DNA of 19,770 nt from Chloroflexota bacterium (GTDB lineage: Bacteria; Chloroflexota; Anaerolineae; Promineifilales; Promineifilaceae): the NCBI GenBank assembly GCA_008501785.1, contig QQUD01001108.1, positions 1 through 19,770 of the forward strand. Reading direction: 5' to 3'. Positions 1 through 5,048 of this stretch are shown here, piece after piece. Within the stretch, counting starts at the first letter, position 1. The number at the start of each line of letters is the position of its first letter. The translations under genes and the position numbers were made by a program. Below the pieces are notes generated by a model. The model ran no database searches. It was not told the DNA's origin and saw only the letters and a program-made list of their open reading frames with translations.

Positions 1-147
1 CAGTGGTGGTTGTGTGGGGAAAACGGCCGTTGCTGCCGTTGTTGGTAAGACAGCAATTGACGTCTCAACTGTTTGGCATGAAGTTATGAGGCCAAACAAA
101 ATTATTGTAATGAAACTGCGAATTATCAAATAATGAAACTTTCGCAA
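1..147 (-). CDS. Lipoprotein, N-terminal part (continues beyond left edge)
   Basis: An open frame read leftwards from a TTG start at 147 to the window edge gives 49 residues. Residues 1-20 are a basic then strongly hydrophobic signal peptide, followed by the lipobox L-I-T-S-C with Cys24 as the lipid-anchored residue. After it comes a Thr/Pro/Ala-rich linker. An in-frame TAA lies directly before the TTG, so the start cannot lie further upstream, and a GGAGAAGG purine stretch ends 5 bases before it. The pattern after the cysteine (CQ..ET..AVLPT.AA) resembles that of the next gene upstream on the same strand, the M15B carboxypeptidase lipoprotein, so the two may be tandem paralogs. The catalytic part lies outside the window, so function is unknown. 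The signal peptide is seen; paralogy is inferred. Confidence 0.7.
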   Translation of the reverse strand, partial: MRKFHYLIIRSFITIILFGLITSCQTVETSIAVLPTTAATAVFPTQPPL

Positions 148-165
148 TTAAACCTTCTCCTCGGG

Positions 166-186
166 GGACAAAACAGCGTTTTGTCC
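166..186 (-). other. Perfect hairpin in the leader of the left-edge lipoprotein
   Basis: GGACAAAAC and GTTTTGTCC form a perfect 9-bp stem with a three-base loop. On the minus strand it lies after the stop of the carboxypeptidase gene and just before the purine-rich ribosome site of the next lipoprotein. No T-run follows, so it is not a standard intrinsic terminator. It could be an RNA stem that sets the relative expression of the two genes, or a protein-binding palindrome. Confidence 0.5.
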
Positions 187-236
187 TGGTTGTAGAATTT
201 GCAATGGGTCAAGACACTGTCGTGACCTCCGGTTGG

Positions 237-1190
237 TTACGATTGGTATGGGATGCACGGGGCTGGCTGTGTGTTCAGCAAAAGTTCGGTCAGCGTGGTA
301 TTCATTTCTTTGAGACGTGTTGCCATATCAATACCAACATAACGATAGTGCCACGGTTCGTAAGCAAAACCGGTGATTTCAAATGCTTCACGGGGAAAGC
401 TGAGTGTAAATCCGTAACGATGTGCATTTTCGGCCAGCCAGATGCTTTCACTGGTCATATAGAAATAGGTATGGAACTGGATTCCAGGTTCGCCAACGAT
501 GTCTGGCAGTTCAGGTGAGCCAAAATCAACCGTTGTCCCCAACTGGTGTTCACTGTGGCCTGGAGGCGCACTGAGAATGATGGCGCGGTCTGGATATTCG
601 CGCAGCCATTTATCAAAAGCAATGGATTGGGCAATAGAACTGCGGTAGCCGGACAAAATTTGGGGATCTAAACCAGCCGCTCGCATGTCATTGATCATCA
701 TGGTGAGTGGGTCGATGATTACGGCGCGTACTTCGGATGGGTAGCCAAGTGTCACTTCGTGCGGCAGGTAATCGGACAATGCAACTAAATCTGTTGGTTC
801 GTAATCGCGGCTGATACCAAAGATTTTAGAAACGATGCTCAATAGATTGTCATCTGGAATGCGATCTTCGCAGCGCAGGGTGGTGGTAACGATGACGGTA
901 GGCAGGGTAATGGGGGTCAGTGTTGGGGCGGGTGTGGGCAAGGGCGTTTCGGTTGGGAGTGGGGTGGAGGTGGGGGGAACGGCCGTTTCTGTCGGCACAA
1001 CCGTTGGCAGCGGGGTAGGTGTGTCTGGAACAACAACGGTGTTGGCTGGTGCAGGTTTGGCAGGTGGCAGAGCTGGCTCTGAGGTCGTTGGTAGTTCGGC
1101 AACGGCGGCGATGGTGGGTAGAACGGCCGTTTCTGGTTGACAGCTCGTAAACAATAGCAAAATGAAAATAATAAAAAGTGTCCGTTTCAT
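237..1190 (-). CDS. M15B (VanY-type) D-alanyl-D-alanine carboxypeptidase lipoprotein
   Basis: The 317-residue protein is predicted to trim the terminal D-Ala of peptidoglycan stem peptides outside the membrane. Residues 1-16 form a signal peptide with lipobox F-T-S-C (Cys17). Residues 18 to about 100 are a Pro/Thr-rich wall-spanning linker. The catalytic domain carries the M15B zinc and active-site motifs in order: SGYRS (about 180), GHSEHQLGTTVDF (about 211-223, the S-x-H-x(6)-D type zinc motif) and EPWHYRY (about 278-284). The open frame extends upstream to 1412, but that part runs through AT-rich non-coding sequence, so I start at the Met before the signal peptide. A Met two codons earlier (1196) is the alternative. 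No Shine-Dalgarno is visible, and TACAAT at 1200-1205 suggests a very short leader or leaderless mRNA. The linker carries two AACGGCCGTT palindromes. Confidence 0.9.
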   Translation of the reverse strand: MKRTLFIIFILLLFTSCQPETAVLPTIAAVAELPTTSEPALPPAKPAPANTVVVPDTPTPLPTVVPTETAVPPTSTPLPTETPLPTPAPTLTPITLPTVIVTTTLRCEDRIPDDNLLSIVSKIFGISRDYEPTDLVALSDYLPHEVTLGYPSEVRAVIIDPLTMMINDMRAAGLDPQILSGYRSSIAQSIAFDKWLREYPDRAIILSAPPGHSEHQLGTTVDFGSPELPDIVGEPGIQFHTYFYMTSESIWLAENAHRYGFTLSFPREAFEITGFAYEPWHYRYVGIDMATRLKEMNTTLTELLLNTQPAPCIPYQS

Positions 1191-1199
1191 AAGCATGTG

Positions 1200-1205
1200 A
1201 TTGTA
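1200..1205 (-). promoter_or_regulatory. Possible -10 box of the carboxypeptidase gene
   Basis: TACAAT on the minus strand lies 9 bases before the preferred ATG at 1190. This spacing would start the mRNA at or next to the start codon. A TTGCAA/GTTGCA stretch about 15-16 bases further upstream is a weak -35 candidate. Confidence 0.35.
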
Positions 1206-1310
1206 CCAGTGAAGCCGCAATTGCAACCACCAATTCTCCAAAAAACCCGCGGATATATCAAATTCTTGAGTGTGCGATCTAAAGTAAAATAAAAAAAACA
1301 GGAACCTTAA

Positions 1311-1351
1311 ACGCAGATTTCGAAGATTTAGGACGCAGATATCGGAGATTA
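1311..1351. repeat. Degenerate ACGCAGAT direct repeat in a 360-bp gap
   Basis: Two imperfect copies of a ~19-base unit, ACGCAGAT(T/A)TCG(A/G)AGATT, stand 22 bases apart. The gap between the divergent carboxypeptidase and Lrp genes (1191-1550) is AT-rich and otherwise holds only the promoters at either end. Units of the type CGCAGATT are a common intergenic repeat style in bacterial genomes; I cannot assign a family. Confidence 0.5.
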
Positions 1352-1475
1352 TTTTTAATAAATGATCGCAAGAATCGGGTGGAGAACGTGATGAGGTTTG
1401 ATTACACTTCAATTGTATCGCTGGTGTTGAAAAAAGGTGTTTATCGATAAAAAGAAAGAAATGTAGAAAATAATA

Positions 1476-1503
1476 TTGACAAATGCAAAATTAACCGTAA
1501 AAT
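1476..1503 (+). promoter_or_regulatory. Sigma-70 type promoter of the Lrp-family gene
   Basis: TTGACA (1476-1481), a 16-base spacer and TAAAAT (1498-1503) give a near-consensus promoter about 50 bases before the regulator gene. Lrp-family genes are often autoregulated; no clear operator half-sites were found by eye. Confidence 0.7.
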
Positions 1504-1550
1504 ATTTGGTGTGAAAAAGAAAAAGACGAATAAAATACGAGAGAGTGGCT

Positions 1551-2018
1551 ATGCTGGATGAAATTGATCATCAAATATTAGAATTGTTGCAGAGTGATGC
1601 ACGACTGTCGAATGCGGCCATTGCGGAGCAGGTTGGGCTGACGACTTCAACCGTGTTTGAGCGGGTGAAAAAGCTGGAAAAGAAAGGCGTGATTCAGCGG
1701 TATGTGGCGATTGTGGACGGAACGGCCGTTGGTAAAACAATCATGGCCTTTGTGCGGCTAATTATCGGAACCGGACCTGACGATGATTATATTGCGTGTA
1801 AAAGGCAGTTCACTGAAAACTGCCTGAAAGAACCGGATGTGCTTGAATGCCATACAGTTGCCGGTGAGGATTGTTATGTGCTGAAAGTGCGAGCCGCGTC
1901 ACCACAAGATTTAGAATTGCTGCTGGAACGAATCCGCTCTTATGCGCCGATTGTGCGTTCAACAAGCAGTATTGTCCTATCCACCATAAAAGAAGACACA
2001 AAAATTTCATTAACTTGA
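1551..2018 (+). CDS. Lrp/AsnC family transcriptional regulator
   Basis: The 155-residue protein has the normal length and two-domain plan of the family. The N-terminal helix-turn-helix comes first (MLDEIDHQILELLQ, then the AAIAEQVGLTTSTVFERVKKLE recognition region, about residues 20-45, and the GVIQRY turn near 50). A RAM/AsnC ligand-binding domain follows (about 65-145) with the family-typical V-AGEDCYVLKVRA strand. Such proteins bind DNA as dimers to octamers and respond to amino acids. I start at ATG 1551, preceded by GAGAG at 1541-1545; GTG at 1545 is an in-frame alternative adding two residues. The next gene is an EamA transporter, a pairing common for Lrp regulators of amino-acid export, so it probably controls that gene (inference). 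Confidence 0.93.
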   Translation: MLDEIDHQILELLQSDARLSNAAIAEQVGLTTSTVFERVKKLEKKGVIQRYVAIVDGTAVGKTIMAFVRLIIGTGPDDDYIACKRQFTENCLKEPDVLECHTVAGEDCYVLKVRAASPQDLELLLERIRSYAPIVRSTSSIVLSTIKEDTKISLT

Positions 2019-2029
2019 TGTTTGCATAA

Positions 2030-2092
2030 ATCTTCCCGGAAGCTGAGAAATATTGTTGCTCAAGCGAATTGAATCAAAGCTTCCGGGAAGAT
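2030..2092. repeat. 63-bp paired inverted repeat, copy 1
   Basis: The arms ATCTTCCCGGAAGCT and AGCTTCCGGGAAGAT are perfect reverse complements (15 bp) around a 33-base centre. Each arm also contains its own palindrome, CTTCC-N-GGAAG. A second element with the same ends and exactly the same length stands at 10891-10953, with an unrelated centre. It sits between the Lrp and EamA genes. It behaves like a dispersed REP or MITE-type element; no target duplication is visible. Confidence 0.75.
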
Positions 2093-2099
2093 GGCGAGT

Positions 2100-2177
2100 G
2101 TGATCGTGATCGTTTTCGTAATCGTAATCGATTTCAAGATCGATCACGATCACGAACGACGATCACGATTACGAGAA
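2100..2177. repeat. Hexad repeat tract (CGTRAT / CGATYA)
   Basis: About twelve consecutive six-base units of the form CGTGAT or CGTAAT give way to the complementary form CGATCA or CGATTA. The tract therefore folds back on itself, with GTGATCGTGATCG (2100-2112) pairing perfectly with 2141-2153. It fills the space just before the EamA ribosome site. Read in frame it produces an Arg-rich false N-terminal extension of the EamA protein. Confidence 0.7.
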
Positions 2178-2188
2178 AGGAAATAACG

Positions 2189-3124
2189 ATGAAAATAAAG
2201 CACTTTTTGATGCTGGTGTTGCTGGCTGGCTTGTGGGGACCCTCATTTTTATTTATTAAAGTCGCAGTTGAGACGATTCCACCGATTACGCTGGTAGCCG
2301 GACGGGTTGGTATTGCGGCGGTGTTGTTGCTGATTTATTTGTATGCACAAGGTGGACGTTTGCCTAGGGAATGGGCTGTTTGGCGACATTTGGCGATTAT
2401 TGCAATGGTGCATAATGCCATTCCATTTATGTTGTTTAGCTGGAGTGAGCAATATATTGACAGCGCCATTGCTTCGATTTTAAATGGCACAACGCCATTG
2501 TTTACGATTGTATTAGCTCACTTTTTTACAGTGGATGATAAGTTGACCCCTGCGAAACTAACTGGCACGTTAATTGGCTTTGGTGGGCTGATTTTATTAA
2601 TGCTGCCTTCCTTTACGGATGGGGTGCAACTGACGACGTTGGGCGTATTGGGTGTTGCTCTGGCGGCAGCGCTGTATGGTGTGGCAATTGTGTATTCTCG
2701 TAAATATTTGAGTGATTTGCCACCATTGGTTGCGCCAACGGGGCAGATGATCATGGCAACGGTTTATGTGCTGCCACTGTCGCTGCTGGTGGAACGGCCG
2801 TTTCTCCTCCCACCACCTTCAGCCCAATCATTGTGGTCTCTCCTGGCGCTGGCTGTGCTGGGAACGGCCGTTGCCTTTGTGGTCTATTACCGGCTTATTG
2901 CTGTCGCCGATGCCAGCTACGTTTCGATGACAACCTACCTGATTCCCATCGTAGGTGTTGTGTTGGGTCTGGTTGTGCTGAATGAGCAGCTTACCTGGCA
3001 CAGCTATGTGGGCTGCGGCCTGATTCTGTTTGGGGTGATGGTGGTGAATGGTGTGCTGCGAGTGGGTGTCGTTAGGCGATTGTTGAACCGTCAACAGTTG
3101 GGCAGCGATCCGGCTCGACTATGA
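2189..3124 (+). CDS. EamA/DMT-superfamily metabolite exporter
   Basis: The 311-residue inner-membrane protein has ten predicted hydrophobic helices in two EamA repeats (about 5-140 and 150-285), the normal length for drug/metabolite transporters. Typical marks are the N-terminal LWGPSFLFIKVA segment, N-G-T-T-P-L-F (end of the third helix region of repeat 1), and the repeat-2 run YRLIAVADASYVSMTTYLIPI followed by LNEQLTW. Members export amino acids or other small metabolites; the substrate cannot be read from sequence. The start at 2189 is chosen because GAAAGGA lies 8 bases upstream and the protein begins with a helix there. The frame upstream is Arg-rich repeat DNA. It lies downstream of the Lrp-family gene, its likely regulator. 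Confidence 0.93.
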   Translation: MKIKHFLMLVLLAGLWGPSFLFIKVAVETIPPITLVAGRVGIAAVLLLIYLYAQGGRLPREWAVWRHLAIIAMVHNAIPFMLFSWSEQYIDSAIASILNGTTPLFTIVLAHFFTVDDKLTPAKLTGTLIGFGGLILLMLPSFTDGVQLTTLGVLGVALAAALYGVAIVYSRKYLSDLPPLVAPTGQMIMATVYVLPLSLLVERPFLLPPPSAQSLWSLLALAVLGTAVAFVVYYRLIAVADASYVSMTTYLIPIVGVVLGLVVLNEQLTWHSYVGCGLILFGVMVVNGVLRVGVVRRLLNRQQLGSDPARL

Positions 3125-3140
3125 GCATCCAGAATTAAGT

Positions 3141-3195
3141 TGCTGGAGTGGAGGCTTCAGCCAGAACTGTTCCGGCTGAAGCCTCCACTCCAGCA
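3141..3195. repeat. Long palindrome family, copy 1, between convergent genes
   Basis: Perfect 22-bp arms (3141-3162 and 3174-3195) flank an 11-base loop. The core GGAGTGGAGGCTTCAGCC recurs at 12565-12613 with a matched base change in both arms. Here it separates the EamA gene (ends 3124) from the convergent zincin-like gene (ends 3203). It could end transcription from both sides, but there is no T-run and the second copy is not between convergent genes. Confidence 0.8.
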
Positions 3196-3202
3196 CTAAA
3201 GA

Positions 3203-3817
3203 CTATTCGGCTGCTGGTACAAACACCTGAATGCCGTTGTCGTCGGTGAAAACGGCCGTTTTCGGCGCTCGATACACCCCAACAGCCACGAACAAATCGC
3301 CTAACGAAGCGGCGGTGTTGAGGAGGAGGGCGATGAGGAGTAAACGGCCGTAAACCGGCGGCAGCAGCAGCAACACACCAAACCCGGTCACAGACATGAC
3401 CACGAGTGGCGTTAACGTCATGATCAGATAGTGAACGCGGGACAAATAATCACCCTTTTGCAATCCAGCAAATAAAACACCAATCTTGAAATAATAAACA
3501 GGTTTGTAGCCCATTGCTTGTAGGGCCAGCCCGTGCAGCCATTCATGCAGCAGCATTGAAGCAATGAAGATGAGAATGCCGCTCACAATTGAAGTGAAGG
3601 GAGCAAGTTGTAAATCTGGCATGAGTGCGAAAGGTGTTCCCATAGCCAAATAAAGTTGATAGGGAACCCATAAAAGCAGTAAGCCCAGGCTAAACGGCAG
3701 CAGCGCGATTAAATTTGCCAATAAGAACTGCATCCATTCAGGCATTTCCAAACGTTGTTCATAAAGTGGTTTGAAGTAAACAAAACCTGAAGGTGCTGTG
3801 GGTGTTTGATTTTGCAT
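3203..3817 (-). CDS. DUF3267-type membrane zincin-like protein
   Basis: The 204-residue protein has four or so membrane helices (about 30-52, 72-90, 118-145, 150-172). It carries an HEWLHG motif at residues 91-96, the H-E-x-x-H zinc site of zincin metallopeptidases, at the end of a hydrophobic helix. HEWLHGLALQAMGY followed by a F-K-I-G strand is the pattern of the DUF3267 family, called putative zincin peptidases; the substrate is unknown. The gene is convergent with EamA. No Shine-Dalgarno is seen before the ATG, and TATACT lies 6 bases upstream of it, which suggests a leaderless transcript. Confidence 0.8.
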   Translation of the reverse strand: MQNQTPTAPSGFVYFKPLYEQRLEMPEWMQFLLANLIALLPFSLGLLLLWVPYQLYLAMGTPFALMPDLQLAPFTSIVSGILIFIASMLLHEWLHGLALQAMGYKPVYYFKIGVLFAGLQKGDYLSRVHYLIMTLTPLVVMSVTGFGVLLLLPPVYGRLLLIALLLNTAASLGDLFVAVGVYRAPKTAVFTDDNGIQVFVPAAE

Positions 3818-3823
3818 CGTGCC

Positions 3824-3829
3824 AGTATA
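3824..3829 (-). promoter_or_regulatory. -10 box placed for a leaderless mRNA (zincin-like gene)
   Basis: TATACT on the minus strand is separated by only six bases from the ATG at 3817, so transcription would begin at the start codon. No convincing -35 box was found. Confidence 0.45.
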
Positions 3830-3929
3830 ACGGAAATGTAGGTGGGTTTTTCTTTTGCTAACAAATTTCTATAAAAAATTTATTTAGATATGCAAGTTCT
3901 AGTTTTTTGAGTTTGATGGTTTTCATTGC

Positions 3930-3959
3930 TAGACAATTTGATATTAAATCGTGTAAAAT
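3930..3959 (+). promoter_or_regulatory. Promoter of the toxin-antitoxin operon
   Basis: TAGACA (3930-3935), an 18-base spacer and TAAAAT (3954-3959) precede the antitoxin start by about 37 bases. Operons of this type are usually repressed by the antitoxin-toxin complex at the promoter; no clear operator palindrome was found. Confidence 0.5.
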
Positions 3960-3995
3960 CAGGATAAAGATGATATTGCACACAAAGGTGAATAT

Positions 3996-4322
3996 ATGAA
4001 TGAATCTCAAGTGAGTATTGGTCGCGTCAAACGTGAAATTTCCGAATTGCTCAATCGGGTTGCTTTTGGGGGTGAACGCATTGTGCTCACATCCCGTGGC
4101 AAACCGAAAGCAGTAATCGTGAGCCTTGATGATTATGAAAAGATTCAGAAAACTGATGAAGTATCCAAATTGAGACAATGGGAAGTGTGGTTAGCATCAA
4201 ACAAAATGCTTACTGCAAAAATGCTGGTTGAACGGGGTGGTGAACCAATTGATGTGGATGCTATTTTGGCAGAGGCACGCCAAGAGTTAGAGGGACGGGA
4301 TGACTACTTATTTGACGATTGA
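3996..4322 (+). CDS. Phd/YefM-family antitoxin
   Basis: The 108-residue protein starts with the Phd/YefM fold: an N-terminal strand and helix (VSIGRVKREISELLNRVA) and then IVLTSRGKPKAVIVSLDDYEKI, the family's diagnostic strand-turn-strand that binds operator DNA as a dimer. The C-terminal half (about 60-108) is acidic and helical and should wrap the toxin. The ribosome site AAGGTGA lies at good distance from ATG 3996. The stop overlaps the toxin start by 23 bases, typical of coupled translation. Role: neutralises the PIN toxin encoded next and probably represses the operon. Confidence 0.9.
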   Translation: MNESQVSIGRVKREISELLNRVAFGGERIVLTSRGKPKAVIVSLDDYEKIQKTDEVSKLRQWEVWLASNKMLTAKMLVERGGEPIDVDAILAEARQELEGRDDYLFDD

Positions 4323-4731
4323 TGCAGGCGTGGCTTTTAAACTTATTGCTCTACACGATAAACAGCAAATTTATATCGATCAATTTAGCCAATGGCAGCA
4401 AGCTGGTTATCAATTGTGTGCGCCCACATTATGGGCTTACGAAATTGCGTCAATCTTTACGAAAATGGCTCATTTTGGACAGGTTAGTGTGGAAAACGGC
4501 CGTTCTGGATTGCAGTTAGCCTTTCAACTAGATGTGCAGTTATTTTCCCCAGACGAAGAACAGATGCTAAATGCTTTTACCTGGACAACCCGTTTACAGC
4601 GAGCCGCAGCTTACGACAGCTTTTACCTAGCATTAGCAGCAAAATTGAATTGTGATTTGTGGACAGTCGATAAACGACTTGTGAATGCTGTCAGTCAGCC
4701 CTGGGTAAAGTTGATTGACGAATCTATCTAA
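4300..4731 (+). CDS. VapC-like PIN-domain ribonuclease toxin
   Basis: The 143-residue protein has the size and acidic residue order of PIN-domain toxins: Asp8 in the first strand (YLTIDAGVAFKL), Glu48 (LWAYEIAS), Asp106 (AAAYDSFYLALA) and Asp124 (LWTVDKRL). These would hold Mg2+ for RNA cleavage. VapC toxins usually cut tRNA or rRNA; the target here is unknown. GAGGGA precedes its ATG inside the antitoxin gene. One AACGGCCGTT palindrome is read in the frame Asn-Gly-Arg (residues 66-68). The pair is complete, with no frameshift seen. Confidence 0.9.
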   Translation: MTTYLTIDAGVAFKLIALHDKQQIYIDQFSQWQQAGYQLCAPTLWAYEIASIFTKMAHFGQVSVENGRSGLQLAFQLDVQLFSPDEEQMLNAFTWTTRLQRAAAYDSFYLALAAKLNCDLWTVDKRLVNAVSQPWVKLIDESI

Positions 4732-4750
4732 ATGATGAAAAAATATTCTC

Positions 4751-5014
4751 ATGAGCGGTTTGCACTTTCTTTGGTCGCCATCTGGAGATGTATTGAACTA
4801 TTGTTTGTCTTCAGGGCATGGTTCATTTGGACCCTGGTCACTCGACAATTCATCAGTGGCATTCATTGGCTTGATAAATCACAGACAGGAATTAATAATA
4901 CTTGAGGTGGAAAGTGGTAATACGATCATAACCGACCTTGATGCTTGTCAAACCCCAATTTGCGATCATCCTTCTGATATGAATTTAGGAACGATTTTAG
5001 GTTGGATTCTTTGA
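4751..5014 (+). pseudogene. Fragment of a TolB/WD40-like beta-propeller protein
   Basis: An 87-residue open frame has two adjoining propeller-blade signatures: F-L-W-S-P-S-G-D-V-L, and G-P-W-S-L-D-N-S-S-V-A-F about 20 residues on, followed by L-I-I-L-E-V-E-S-G-N. This is the W-S-P-D-G pattern of PD40/TolB-type repeats. A whole propeller needs six or seven such blades, the frame is closed upstream by an in-frame TGA at 4736, and there is no signal peptide or ribosome site. I read it as the remnant of a larger gene. It fills most of the 317-base gap between the toxin gene and comEC, and may instead be a non-coding relic. Confidence 0.5.
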
Positions 5015-5048
5015 TTGATGCAGTTTTGCAAATGTTTGAGATTGGCTG

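Noticed and set aside
835..1140. Plus-strand Val/Gly-rich frame
   Set aside because: It is the antisense shadow of the Pro/Thr-rich linker of the carboxypeptidase lipoprotein.
1191..1412. N-terminal extension of the carboxypeptidase frame up to 1412
   Set aside because: It runs through AT-rich repeat-bearing DNA, encodes no domain, and would bury the clear lipoprotein signal peptide at internal positions.
2069..2188. Arg-rich N-terminal extension of the EamA protein
   Set aside because: It is translation of the hexad repeat; a ribosome site and the first helix point to ATG 2189.
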